A stretch of DNA of 64,000 nucleotides from Treponema maltophilum ATCC 51939 (GCF_000413055.1 NZ_KE332518.1:1737583-1801582); one strand, 5' to 3'; counted from the stretch's first letter, positions 8,403 through 17,504 are shown. Program-made: numbers and translations. The notes: generated by a model from the sequence alone, not told the origin.

Positions 8403-10421
8403 TCAAAAGGATTCGGTATACAGACCCAAAAGATGGACTTCATCGGAAAATTCCTGCAAGCCCGAAAGCGCATCGGCAACAACCGCTTGCGCCTCTTTTT
8501 CGTCGATGTTCGTTCCGCCGCGCGTCAATTCCGCATCGGCGTAAAACATATAGCGCCACGGCTGCCCCTGTACGGGACGCGATTCAAGACGCGTAAGGTT
8601 TACGCGCAAACGATCAAAGACGCCGAGACAGCGGTACAAGGCGCCGCTTTCATTTTTTGCGACAAAGGCAAAACTTGCCGTTAAAACGCCGCTGTTTTGC
8701 AGCGAAAGCCGGTAAAGCTCCGTGCCGTCTTTTGCCTGAGCGGCGTCGCGCGCGCAGATAATCAAAAAGCGCGTATAATTGCGCGGATTGTTTTCTATAC
8801 CCGTTTTAAGCACTTCCAGTTTTGCGCCGCCCTTAACGCAGCGAAGCGCATCCTGCGAAGCGATTGCGGCATCGTGTACGCTTCCTTTACGTTCGACCGT
8901 TTCGGCCGCATCGGACGTTGAAGAACATTCAACAAGGCGCCAATCGGGGTGCGATGCCAAAAAGTCGGAACACTGGGCAAGCGCTTGCGGATGAGAATAC
9001 ACCGTTTGTATCGTATCGAAGCTTGCACCGCTACAGGCAAGCAGGGAATGTTCGACCCGCATTTTAATGCCGCCTGCAACGGCGACATCCGAAAAACGGA
9101 TGAGGTTGTCGTAATTTTCGTATACGGAACCGGCAAGGCTGTTTTCGATCGGAACGATTGCGCACGAAACCCGCCCTTCGCTTACGGCTTGGAACAAACT
9201 GCGGAAATTCGGATACGGAACGGTTTCAACCCGAGCGTCAAAATAACGGCGGGCGGCTTGTTCGGCATATGCGCCGTGAGAGCCTGCAAAGGCGCAATCG
9301 ATACAAGCGTTTTGTCCGCCGGCGGACATTTTTGTGCCGCACCGATTTTTTGAATCCGCCGAGTGCTCGCCGCGGTCGGCTTGCGGCCTTATGCGAAGCG
9401 TTTCTTTTCCGGTAAGGGGAGCAAGCACGTCTATGTCGCGCATAAGCTTTTCGAACTGTTCCGGATACAGCGATTGGGCACCGTCGGAAAGCGCCTTATC
9501 GGGATTGCAGTGCACTTCGACGATAATGCCGTCGGCACCGGCGGCAACCGCCGCAAGCGCCATCGGCGGCACCTTGTCGCGGATTCCGACCGCATGGCTG
9601 GGGTCTACTATAACCGGTAAGTGGGTCAGCGAGCGGACAATCGGAATGGCCGAAAGGTCGAGCGTATTTCTTGTCGCCCGCTCAAAAGTACGGATTCCGC
9701 GCTCGCATAAAATAACGTCATCGGTTCCCGAAGAAAGCAGGTATTCGGCCGCCATAAGCCATTCTTCGATCGTTGCCGAAAGGCCGCGCTTAAGAATAAC
9801 CGGCTTTCCCAAGGCGCCGACCTTTTTTAAAAGTTCGAAATTCTGCATATTGCGCGCGCCGATTTGGTAGACGTCCACGTAATCGATCATATCGGGAATG
9901 TGGTCGGCCGAAACGATTTCCGTAACGACGGGAAGACCGAATGCGTTTCCCGCCTCTTTTAAAAGCTTTACGCCTTCGGCTCCCAAGCCTTGAAACGCAT
10001 AGGGACTCGTACGCGGCTTATACGCACCGCCTCTGAGCATAACCGCTCCGGCTTGCGCAACGCGGCGGGCAACGTCGAACATTTGCTCGCGGTTTTCAAC
10101 CGCACAGGGGCCGGCAATGCTCACAAAGCGCGAGCCGCCGATGCGGATAACCTGACCGCGGTTGTTCACGATTTCGACGACGGTATTTTCTTTTTTGAAT
10201 TCCCGGCTCGCCATTTTATACGGCTTGGAAATCGGAATGACGCGCTCGACTCCGTTTAAAATTTCAACTTCACGCGGATCGATCGAAAGTTTGCCGACCG
10301 CACCGAAAATCGTATCTTCTTCGCCGCGTATTTCGTTTACGCGGAAGCCCTTCTCTTCAAGGAAAGAACGAAGGCTTTCTTTTTGCTTTGCCGAAATATT
10401 TTTTTCAAGAACGATAACCAT
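8403..10421 (-). CDS. DAHP synthase-prephenate dehydratase fusion
   Basis: A 672-residue bifunctional protein. Residues 1-340 form a type I-beta DAHP synthase with an N-terminal ferredoxin-like domain (VIVLEKNISAKQKESL) and the barrel motifs SIAGPCAVE, RGGAYKPRTSPYAFQG and VDPSHAVG. A linker of about 35 residues follows. From about 375 comes prephenate dehydratase (FAGSHGAYAEQAA, IPIENS-like VPIENSLAG, NYTRFLII) and then an ACT domain with LESRPVQG, the phenylalanine-binding ESRP motif. It would catalyse the first step of the shikimate pathway and the committed step to phenylalanine. No chorismate mutase domain is seen. An AAGGA site precedes the ATG and thrA ends nine bases upstream. Confidence 0.9.
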   Translation of the reverse strand: MVIVLEKNISAKQKESLRSFLEEKGFRVNEIRGEEDTIFGAVGKLSIDPREVEILNGVERVIPISKPYKMASREFKKENTVVEIVNNRGQVIRIGGSRFVSIAGPCAVENREQMFDVARRVAQAGAVMLRGGAYKPRTSPYAFQGLGAEGVKLLKEAGNAFGLPVVTEIVSADHIPDMIDYVDVYQIGARNMQNFELLKKVGALGKPVILKRGLSATIEEWLMAAEYLLSSGTDDVILCERGIRTFERATRNTLDLSAIPIVRSLTHLPVIVDPSHAVGIRDKVPPMALAAVAAGADGIIVEVHCNPDKALSDGAQSLYPEQFEKLMRDIDVLAPLTGKETLRIRPQADRGEHSADSKNRCGTKMSAGGQNACIDCAFAGSHGAYAEQAARRYFDARVETVPYPNFRSLFQAVSEGRVSCAIVPIENSLAGSVYENYDNLIRFSDVAVAGGIKMRVEHSLLACSGASFDTIQTVYSHPQALAQCSDFLASHPDWRLVECSSTSDAAETVERKGSVHDAAIASQDALRCVKGGAKLEVLKTGIENNPRNYTRFLIICARDAAQAKDGTELYRLSLQNSGVLTASFAFVAKNESGALYRCLGVFDRLRVNLTRLESRPVQGQPWRYMFYADAELTRGGTNIDEKEAQAVVADALSGLQEFSDEVHLLGLYTESF

Positions 10422-10430
10422 ATGCTGTCC

Positions 10431-12902
10431 TTAGGCTTCGGGATTCCACGAAACCGTACGCAAAATATCGCCGAACACACCGGCAGCCGTTACTTCGGCC
10501 CCCGCTCCGTAGCCGTGAACGGTCAGCGGAATGGGAGCGTAGCGCTCGGTGCGGAACACGAACGCGTTTTCTCCGTCGCGTATGCCGTACAAAGGATCCG
10601 AAGCGCCAACTTCGACAAGGCCGACGCGGCACACGCCCTTTTCGATGGAAGCGGCCATGCGCAGCACCCTGCCCTTCGCTTTCAGTTTTTCGATTTTATC
10701 TTTAAAATAATCGTCAAGCCCGGCGAGCTTTTGCAAAAACTCGTCTACCGAACCGGAATCGTCAAAGCCGGCCGGAAAGATGCATTCGGTTTTGATATCG
10801 GCAGGCTCGCAGGAAATTCCCGCTTCACGCGCGATGATGAGTACTTTGCGCTCAACGTCTTTGCCCGCCAAATCGTCGCGCGGGTCGGGTTCGGTAAAGC
10901 CCTTTTTCTTCGCTTCGGCAACCGCGCGGCTGAACGGAACGCCTTCGTCCAATCGGCCGAATATGTACGAAAGCGAGCCGGACATAATGCCGGAAAAGCC
11001 GACAAGTTTGTCGCCGCTTTTAATAAGGTTTTGCAGCGTATCCATAACCGGAAGTCCTGCGCCCACATTCGTTTCGTATAAAAAGCGGCGGTGCATGGCG
11101 TTCGCCGTTCGGCGCAGTTCTTTATAAAAGTTCATGTCCATGGAATTGGCGCGCTTATTCGGCGTTGCAATATGCATGCCCGCTTTGAATATGTCGAGGT
11201 ATCTCAGCGGAAGTTCCGAAGATGCCGTACAATCGACGAACACCGGATTCAGCGGTTTAACGCGCGATACAAAATCGAGCATGCCGTCAACCGATACGTT
11301 CGTCTTTTTTTTCGGGAACGACTTTTTCCACGAAGCCAAATCGATGCCCGCTTCGCTGAGCATCATGCCGTCCGCAGACGCGATTCCCATAACTTTTATG
11401 TCGATATTCTGGGCGGCAAGTTTTTTTTGCCGGCTGCGGATTTGTTCGATGAGGCAGCCGCCGATAGTACCGGTACCGAAGATGAATAATTCGATCGTTT
11501 GCGCGGTATTGAAAAAGAAGCGGTGTGCGGAACGCACGGCCGTATCGCCGTCGGTTCCGTTTATAACCGCACTTATCGAACGCTCCGAAGAACCTTGCGC
11601 AATCGCCAAAATATTTATATCCTGACAGGCGAGCGCGTTAAAGAAGGTTCCGGCAACGCCGCGTTTTTCTTTCATGCCGTCGCCGACAATCGACACGATA
11701 GCACAGTCGTTGACGACTTCTACGGTGTTAATGTCGCCGGTGCGGATTTCGTATTCGAATTCGTCATTCAAGGATTTTTCCACCGAAGCGCTGTATTCCT
11801 GCTTAACGCAAAAACTGATTGTATATTCGGAACTGGATTGGGTAATGAGGAGCATGGAAATGCCCGTGCGCGCAACTGCGGCGAATATGCGCGCGGCAAT
11901 ACCGTGTTTGTCTTTCATACCCGAACCGGACACGCTTATCATGGCGGTTTTTTTAAGGCAGGTTATGCCGCGTACCGCACCCGCCGAGGGAAAAGGCCCG
12001 ACACCGATTCGCGTTCCGCGTGCGGACGGATTGTGGCTGTTTAAACTCCACGCTTCTATGCCGCGTGCCGAAAGCGGCGCAAGCGTTTTGGGGTACAACA
12101 CCTTCGAGCCGAAAAACGAAAGTTCCATCGCTTCTTCGTAGCTCATATCGTCGACCAAAATGGCATCGCTTACAATGCGCGGATCCGCGGTAAAAATACC
12201 GTCAACGTCGGTCCAAAATTCAACCTTTGAAGCGCGCAAACCTACGGCAACGATGGCCGCCGAAAAATCCGAACCGTTTCTGCCGAGCAGGCCCGGCTGA
12301 CCGTTTTCCCACGTACACACAAAACCGGGAAACAGTAAAATGCGCGCGTCGGCGGCCTTTTCGCCGTCCACATAGGGCGCAAACGCGTCCATCGTTTTTT
12401 TGTAATTCGGGTCCCCTTCCTGCTGCAAGCCGGTTGTAAAAATCAGCGTGCGCGAATCGATGAGGCACACCTTTTGCTTTTTCGCCTTTAAAACCGCTTC
12501 CATAATCGGCGAACTTAAAAGTTCGCCCAAACCCATAATGCGGCAGTGGACCGAAAGCGGGCATTCGCCGAACGCGGCAACCGCATTCAGCATTTTTTCA
12601 TAATCGGCAAAAAGCGGCTGCAAGCCCTTGAGCACGCCGGAAGCGTCAAAGCCTGTGCACTTTTTGGCAATGTCGGCGCAGACGGCCGAATGGATTTTTT
12701 TTACCGCGGAAACAAACGACTTTGCATCGCCTCCCGCGCAGCAGCCGTTTATACTGTCCATAAGCAAATTGGACACGCCTGCAACGGCGGATACGACAAC
12801 GCTTACGCGGTCTTTTTTTGCGCGGTCGATAATAATATCCGCGGAATTAAGTATACGTGCGGCGCTGCCCATAGAGGTACCGCCGAATTTTAATGTCAGC
12901 AT
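10431..12902 (-). CDS. thrA: Bifunctional aspartokinase/homoserine dehydrogenase I
   Basis: An 823-residue fusion. The N-terminal aspartokinase begins MLTLKFGGTSMGSAARIL, with LLGRNGSDFSAA and FWTDVDGIFTADPR in the kinase core. Two ACT-type regulatory domains occupy about residues 310-455. The homoserine dehydrogenase starts at about 465 (FIFGTGTIGGCLIEQI) and contains GLPVMDTLQNLIKSGDK and the GFTEPDPRDDLAGKD catalytic region. It phosphorylates aspartate and reduces aspartate semialdehyde to homoserine, feeding threonine, isoleucine and methionine. It is the first gene of the operon and has its own promoter and a GGAG site. ACT domains imply threonine feedback control. Confidence 0.94.
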   Translation of the reverse strand: MLTLKFGGTSMGSAARILNSADIIIDRAKKDRVSVVVSAVAGVSNLLMDSINGCCAGGDAKSFVSAVKKIHSAVCADIAKKCTGFDASGVLKGLQPLFADYEKMLNAVAAFGECPLSVHCRIMGLGELLSSPIMEAVLKAKKQKVCLIDSRTLIFTTGLQQEGDPNYKKTMDAFAPYVDGEKAADARILLFPGFVCTWENGQPGLLGRNGSDFSAAIVAVGLRASKVEFWTDVDGIFTADPRIVSDAILVDDMSYEEAMELSFFGSKVLYPKTLAPLSARGIEAWSLNSHNPSARGTRIGVGPFPSAGAVRGITCLKKTAMISVSGSGMKDKHGIAARIFAAVARTGISMLLITQSSSEYTISFCVKQEYSASVEKSLNDEFEYEIRTGDINTVEVVNDCAIVSIVGDGMKEKRGVAGTFFNALACQDINILAIAQGSSERSISAVINGTDGDTAVRSAHRFFFNTAQTIELFIFGTGTIGGCLIEQIRSRQKKLAAQNIDIKVMGIASADGMMLSEAGIDLASWKKSFPKKKTNVSVDGMLDFVSRVKPLNPVFVDCTASSELPLRYLDIFKAGMHIATPNKRANSMDMNFYKELRRTANAMHRRFLYETNVGAGLPVMDTLQNLIKSGDKLVGFSGIMSGSLSYIFGRLDEGVPFSRAVAEAKKKGFTEPDPRDDLAGKDVERKVLIIAREAGISCEPADIKTECIFPAGFDDSGSVDEFLQKLAGLDDYFKDKIEKLKAKGRVLRMAASIEKGVCRVGLVEVGASDPLYGIRDGENAFVFRTERYAPIPLTVHGYGAGAEVTAAGVFGDILRTVSWNPEA

Positions 12903-12920
12903 ATATTCTCCGAATGGGCA

Positions 12921-12949
12921 ATAGTAGCATAAAAACGGATTGTCTGCAA
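12921..12949 (-). promoter_or_regulatory. Promoter of the thrA-leuB operon
   Basis: Minus strand TTGCAG (12949-12944), 17 bases, TACTAT (12926-12921). The leader is only about 12 bases, which leaves room for the GGAG site but not for an attenuator or riboswitch; control must act at the promoter or by ACT-domain feedback. Confidence 0.7.
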
Positions 12950-12971
12950 TCTTCGGTGATATTAATTTAGT

Positions 12972-13295
12972 TTATTCTGAAGGAAATAAAACCTTATCAA
13001 AATCTCGCTTTCCATAGATAATATGAATAACAATAACGGTTGCGGTACTTTCATTAATCACATAAAAAATGGAATAATTATTTACAGAAAAAAACCTTAC
13101 TCCTCGTGAAAACCATGGTTTACTTTGATACCGGTGATATCTATTAGGCATAAAATTCAATTTTTCTATTGCTTCATAAAGACGTTTAAGTATAGAATTC
13201 GCACTGACTTTCGATTTTAAAACAGTAGATATATAAGAATAAATACGACATAAATCTTTTTTTGCTTGATCTGAAATAACAACATTGTAATTCAT
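12972..13295 (-). CDS. RelE/ParE-family toxin
   Basis: A 107-residue basic protein matching the RelE/ParE fold: an N-terminal YNVVISDQAKKDLCRIYSYIS helix pair and a C-terminal strand region FYVINESTATVIVIHIIYGKRDF. The pattern is closer to ParE-type toxins (gyrase poisons) than to RelE, but the target cannot be decided. It starts inside the stop region of the upstream antitoxin (TGATG overlap at 13295), so the two are translationally coupled. Confidence 0.82.
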   Translation of the reverse strand: MNYNVVISDQAKKDLCRIYSYISTVLKSKVSANSILKRLYEAIEKLNFMPNRYHRYQSKPWFSRGVRFFSVNNYSIFYVINESTATVIVIHIIYGKRDFDKVLFPSE

Positions 13296-13531
13296 CAGGC
13301 AAAGCGTTTTTTTATGTCTTCAAAGGTTTCTTTTAAAGGAGTTACCCGTCCTTCAATCATATCGTTAAAACCTTCATTCATGCGTGTTTCGAATTCTTCA
13401 TCTGATTCATGTAAAGCAACCATTTTTTCCTGTTCATATTGATAAAGTAAAAACTGCATATATTTATAAGCATCTTCCAAGCATACTTCCGGTAAAGCTT
13501 TTACTTTTTCAACAAGCGCTTCATACGACAT
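13295..13531 (-). CDS. Antitoxin of the ParE-type module
   Basis: A 78-residue acidic protein. The N-terminal 35 residues (SYEALVEKVKALPE onward) closely match the antitoxin at 25005, while the C-terminal 40 residues differ and contain MNEGFNDMIEGRVTPLKETFEDIKKRF, likely the toxin-binding tail. An AAGGAGAG site precedes the ATG. Antitoxin-first order with coupling to the toxin is typical of parDE/relBE loci. The family name is uncertain; the N-terminus resembles short DUF2281-like antitoxins. Confidence 0.8.
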   Translation of the reverse strand: MSYEALVEKVKALPEVCLEDAYKYMQFLLYQYEQEKMVALHESDEEFETRMNEGFNDMIEGRVTPLKETFEDIKKRFA

Positions 13532-13576
13532 AGCACTCTCCTTGTAATTAAGCTGCCGTATTTTTCTGACATATTG

Positions 13577-13585
13577 ATTATAGCA
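13577..13585 (-). promoter_or_regulatory. Extended -10 promoter of the ParE-type module
   Basis: Minus strand TGC directly before a perfect TATAAT (13582-13577). No good -35 is seen. The leader to the antitoxin ATG is about 45 bases and carries the AAGGAG site. The remaining stretch to 13772 shows no other feature. Confidence 0.6.
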
Positions 13586-13772
13586 CAGGTTGATACGTTT
13601 AGCTATAACTTTTCCTACTATTTTTAAATTGTTTATAAATTCATTGAAAAGAATTTCCTGTTGAATTTCAGCAAACAGCCGGAAGTCTTTGCCGTCCTGC
13701 CGCGCAAAGCCGGTGCACCGCGTAAAAACGGCACACCGACAAAAACCAAAACTGCGTTACGTAGAGTATCGG

Positions 13773-15629
13773 CTATTCTTTCCACACTAAGCGGAAGCCT
13801 ACGATATCGTAACTATTATGAGAACTATCGCTATCCCGTTTACCGGTCATACAGCCGTAGACGGCATTTTCAGTTACCGGCTTGTCTGATAATGACCAGT
13901 TTCCGCCGCGCAAAACGCGTTCAGTATCGGCCGACGATGCGGAGCCGGTCGGATCCGTTACTGCACCGGAAGACAGTGTTATAGAATACCTATCCCAGCA
14001 CCACTCCATAGCGTTGCCGCTCATATCGAAAATACCGAGCGCGTTCGCGTCTTTGGTTCCGACATCTGCTAAGCCGGTTACAGCCGGAGACTGTTCTACA
14101 AACGTCGTACCGTTGTAATATTTGTTAAAAACCGCAACCCGTGCCGTTTCCTTGCGTAAGTCGGCAAAGTAGTCTGGGGACCCTGTCATACCCTTAAAGC
14201 CGATAGGTTTTATTGCACCGCTTGCCGAATCCAATTTGGTTAGGTAGACTGCGCCGTATTGTTCGGCATTGGTGTTGTTGTTTTGATAACGCGCGGCATA
14301 TTCCCATTCGGCTTCGGTAGGCAGCCGATAGCCTTTTTTTGCAAGATTGCAATAAGCATCATCGGCTTCGGTATAGGCGTCTTTTACGGCAGCACCGGTT
14401 TCAGAATCTTTGCGGTATACGCATTGCTCTGTACTTCCGAATTTCATTTCGGTGTATGCGTTGCACCACGTTATACAGTCACGCCAACTCATATCCGTCA
14501 TTGGTTGCTTAGCATCGTTATAGTGTTTTTCTTCATCATCATATTCGAATGTATAGCCGTTTTCTTTTGCCCACTCGTATACCGATTTCCATAGTTCGAC
14601 TGTCACTTCATATTTTCCGATTGTATATTCGCTTAAATTGACTGTGCGGCCACTAGGGAACACACCCCGCCAGAGGGTATCCGAACCGTTTTTCTTAGGC
14701 AGTGCATAAGCAGCATTTTGTCCGGTAATAGTTGCCGCAGGCACTTTTACACCGACGGAAACCGGAACGGCTTGCGTTGTTACATAGACATCCGTATCTT
14801 CCTCAAATTCATCACTGTTTGCCAATTCGACTCCGTCCGTACTCCCTTTTTTCCATGAGGCAAATACGAACCCCGTATCGTAACCGGTTATTTTTTTCTT
14901 TGCTTCGTTTTTTATTGCTCCCCACGTTACACCATACGGCTTTGTAATTTTAGGATCTGCTGCCAGCTGAACATGACCGCCGCTTTTTATCGTGATAGTA
15001 ACGTTTATCTGTTTTGCTTCCGCATATATTGTCATATCGCTTCCTAAAGGAAGATTGTCCGCTGACAATACCGCTCCGCTTGGGCCATTTCTTCTCCATT
15101 GTTTGAATTCATAATTTGGGTGGTAACGAAGCAGACCTTTTGCCAGATCCTTAACCTCGCCCCATGTTTTTCCCTTTTGAACCGTAATGGAAGCAGGAGG
15201 ATCTATATCGACATGATCGCCGGTAATAGAGAGCGTTATCATTACAGGCTCAGACACAACAAAAACAGTTTCATTATTGTCAAACGGAGTCGTATAGCTA
15301 TTATTCAAAGGCGTACCTGAAGCATCCGTAAGACGCCATTCTTTAAATTTATAGTTGTCTTTATATTTTTTAATTTTAGTTTTTGCGAGCGACTCAATTT
15401 CATCCCATCTTTTGCCCTTTTCAACTTCAAATGTGTGCTCGGGTTTGAGTATAACATGTTCATCCCCCGCAACCGTTATCGTTATTTGTGCGGGCGTTGA
15501 TCCGCCGCCGCTTCCGCCCCCTTGCTGCGGTGAAGACGGCACAGGATTATGCCCTGCCGGGTTTTTGCAGCCTGCAAAAAATGCGGCAAACGTTATAACA
15601 GCCGTTGTGATCAAGAATATCTTTTTCAT
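13773..15629 (-). CDS. Lipoprotein with three N-terminal repeats and a C-terminal SUMF1/FGE-like domain
   Basis: A 618-residue exported lipoprotein: the signal peptide ends FFAGC, with the lipid-modified cysteine at 21, followed by a proline/glycine-rich linker. Three related repeats of about 75-80 residues follow (about 48-126, 130-207 and 209-286), each with a strand near V-x-KGK-x-W and a K-x-W turn. From about 330 to the end lies a formylglycine-generating-enzyme-type fold, with GYRLPTEAEWEYAAR, MSGNAMEWCWDRY and VLRGGNWS. The paired catalytic cysteines of true FGE are absent after GGNW, so it is probably a binding domain, as in many spirochaete surface proteins. The ribosome binding site is GGAGG. 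Role unknown. Confidence 0.82.
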   Translation of the reverse strand: MKKIFLITTAVITFAAFFAGCKNPAGHNPVPSSPQQGGGSGGGSTPAQITITVAGDEHVILKPEHTFEVEKGKRWDEIESLAKTKIKKYKDNYKFKEWRLTDASGTPLNNSYTTPFDNNETVFVVSEPVMITLSITGDHVDIDPPASITVQKGKTWGEVKDLAKGLLRYHPNYEFKQWRRNGPSGAVLSADNLPLGSDMTIYAEAKQINVTITIKSGGHVQLAADPKITKPYGVTWGAIKNEAKKKITGYDTGFVFASWKKGSTDGVELANSDEFEEDTDVYVTTQAVPVSVGVKVPAATITGQNAAYALPKKNGSDTLWRGVFPSGRTVNLSEYTIGKYEVTVELWKSVYEWAKENGYTFEYDDEEKHYNDAKQPMTDMSWRDCITWCNAYTEMKFGSTEQCVYRKDSETGAAVKDAYTEADDAYCNLAKKGYRLPTEAEWEYAARYQNNNTNAEQYGAVYLTKLDSASGAIKPIGFKGMTGSPDYFADLRKETARVAVFNKYYNGTTFVEQSPAVTGLADVGTKDANALGIFDMSGNAMEWCWDRYSITLSSGAVTDPTGSASSADTERVLRGGNWSLSDKPVTENAVYGCMTGKRDSDSSHNSYDIVGFRLVWKE

Positions 15630-15671
15630 AATTTATCATGCCTCCATAATTTCTACACAAAAGTCCCTTAA

Positions 15672-15716
15672 AATTGAACAGCTGAACAAAATATCAATTT
15701 TGGAAGCTGTTCAATT
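15672..15716. repeat. 12-bp perfect inverted repeat upstream of the SUMF1-like lipoprotein
   Basis: AATTGAACAGCT (15672-15683) and its exact complement (15705-15716), with further CAAAAT/ATTTTG pairing inside the 21-base spacer, giving one long hairpin. On the minus strand a short TTTT follows, so it could end transcripts from the upstream lipoprotein or form a 5' hairpin on the downstream mRNA. Confidence 0.65.
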
Positions 15717-15753
15717 CGCCGTTTCGCAGTGAAACGAGAAACGGTATATAATC

Positions 15754-15828
15754 ATGCGATGTTTCGGCAACTAAATATCCAAACCGAAACTCGCAGCGTT
15801 TTTAGACAATGCCAACTGCATTATCTAA
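15754..15828. repeat. Cluster of inverted repeats between the two lipoprotein genes
   Basis: Two further inverted repeats fill the gap: GTTTCGG near 15761 with CCGAAAC near 15782, and TTTAGACAATGC (15800-15811) with GCATTATCTAAA (15817-15828), which has one mismatch. No gene or clear T-run is associated. Confidence 0.5.
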
Positions 15829-15864
15829 AATAAGCCTCCGTCTTTATGGACAAACAGGCAAATT

Positions 15865-17412
15865 TTATCTATATGCTCCTCCGGGATTCATTGTCAGCGT
15901 CAATACGGAACCGGAACCCATTAATTGAACTTTCACTTGAAGATCGGTTTCGTCGAATTTTTTTTGCAGCTGAATATTTTCAATAAAAATAACTTTATTG
16001 TTTCTTGTTTTTGACGCACCGTATGCTTTGCAGCCCAAGTAGTTTGAAAGCGTTGCCTCGCCGTTTATGCATAAACAAAACGGTTTATCGGGGCCGTCGG
16101 GAAGCGGATTGGCGGCAAGTACAACAGCCCCGTCATCGCCTATACGCAATAAAGGCACGCGGTCAAACTTTTTCCTTTTCCAAGTTTTTATAGCCTCAGC
16201 TGACGGATTCGGTTTCGATGACATATCAAAAAAAAGTTGATTTTTTAATTCCGCTGCATTTGTTATCTTTGCATAACCTAACCTTTTTATCGTTTTTATC
16301 GCCGTAATTTCTCCTTGGTTTGCCAATTGTTCCTGTGTTGCAATGCAAAACTTTACCGTCAATTCACCTTTATAATCGTCCGCGTTAATGCCGCCGTTTT
16401 TGGGATTGCTTATACCGCATGTAATATCAAGCTGCATGTATTCATCGGCATCTTTAGTTTGATACCGTATTTTATAAGGTTCAAGGCGACTATCGTCAAA
16501 AAGAGCTTCGGGAGAACCCCCGGTCTGTTTTGCAAGCGCATAAAAAGACGAAGCGAATTCATTAGGATACGCTTTTATAACACTGTCGTCCGTTTTGCTT
16601 AATACATACTCAAACACGTCTTTTTCGGTAAAATAATCTTTTGTCAACAGCTCCGACAAACGGGTAAAATTCGAATAATGCGGTGTCGGTGTTACCGTCT
16701 CCGTCCCATCGGCTGACTTTTTATGGCTTTTTGCCGTATACACAGGCACGATTTTAATTTTATTCTCTCCCCTTTTTTCAAGGGTGGCGGTCAATGTATA
16801 GCCGGGAAAATCGCCGAGTGTAACGGAAGTTCCGTTTTCAAGTAAAACGGTAAGCGGTGCTTTAAAAAAGTCTGCAATATTTGCATTCGCTTTTTCCGTA
16901 TATTTTTCAATTGAATGATTGTGTTCGATGCCCTCATCGAGCTTTAACGCGCCCTTGCCGCCGGTTGTATCTATGCTTTGCGGATTGGCTACATAGGGAT
17001 TGGAAAAGCCGCTGACCGTCATTTCTTTTTCAAAAGATTTGCCGTTTTTTGTTCCTTTTACTTTTACGGTAAACGCTCCCGCTTCATCGTCGTAGGCGGT
17101 AACTTCTTTTTGCGTAAATACAATTGAAGGAAGAATTGAATTTCCCGAATCAATTTTTTCGGCGGCTTCAAACGGGGATTGCTTTCCCTTTGTTAAACCG
17201 AACGCCTCAAGCACGTCCGCTTCAACCAATTCATACGGATTTTGCGGGACGGCGTGATTTACCTGCGGCTTTTTTCGAAACGAAGAACCGGCGCCTTTTT
17301 TCCCCGGCGCGGTAGATGCACTCGGCTGCCGGCAGCCGCTTAGCGACAGCGCATATAACGGCAAAATAAACGCGCACAATAATATAAAACGGCGGGCATT
17401 GTTCTTTTTCAT
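15865..17412 (-). CDS. Lipoprotein of unknown function
   Basis: A 515-residue protein with a lipoprotein signal peptide ending LSLSGC (cysteine 27). The mature part starts with a basic, serine/lysine-rich linker and continues as a mixed alpha/beta sequence with no family I recognise. The region around 95-130 (VFTQKEVTAYDDEAGAFTV) looks like a beta-sandwich repeat. The start has an AGGAG site and a TATAAT promoter upstream. It precedes the SUMF1-like lipoprotein on the same strand, separated by 235 bases of inverted repeats, so the two may be independently expressed. Function unknown. Confidence 0.8.
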   Translation of the reverse strand: MKKNNARRFILLCAFILPLYALSLSGCRQPSASTAPGKKGAGSSFRKKPQVNHAVPQNPYELVEADVLEAFGLTKGKQSPFEAAEKIDSGNSILPSIVFTQKEVTAYDDEAGAFTVKVKGTKNGKSFEKEMTVSGFSNPYVANPQSIDTTGGKGALKLDEGIEHNHSIEKYTEKANANIADFFKAPLTVLLENGTSVTLGDFPGYTLTATLEKRGENKIKIVPVYTAKSHKKSADGTETVTPTPHYSNFTRLSELLTKDYFTEKDVFEYVLSKTDDSVIKAYPNEFASSFYALAKQTGGSPEALFDDSRLEPYKIRYQTKDADEYMQLDITCGISNPKNGGINADDYKGELTVKFCIATQEQLANQGEITAIKTIKRLGYAKITNAAELKNQLFFDMSSKPNPSAEAIKTWKRKKFDRVPLLRIGDDGAVVLAANPLPDGPDKPFCLCINGEATLSNYLGCKAYGASKTRNNKVIFIENIQLQKKFDETDLQVKVQLMGSGSVLTLTMNPGGAYR

Positions 17413-17459
17413 GAGGACTCCTGAATATTTAAAAATAAAAGTTATTTTGTTATATGCGT

Positions 17460-17488
17460 ATTATAACATAAAATATGAGAAAAAACAA
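17460..17488 (-). promoter_or_regulatory. Promoter of the 15865-17412 lipoprotein gene
   Basis: Minus strand TTGTTT (17488-17483), 17 bases, TATAAT (17465-17460). The leader of about 40 bases carries the AGGAG site. Confidence 0.65.
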
Positions 17489-17504
17489 GAAAACGGAGAA
17501 TTTT

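Noticed and set aside
13661-13984. Plus-strand open frame at the end of the SUMF1-like gene
   Set aside because: Most of it is antisense to that gene, it is arginine-rich and has no ribosome binding site.
13773-14640. Active formylglycine-generating enzyme
   Set aside because: The fold is recognisable but the catalytic cysteine pair after GGNW is absent.
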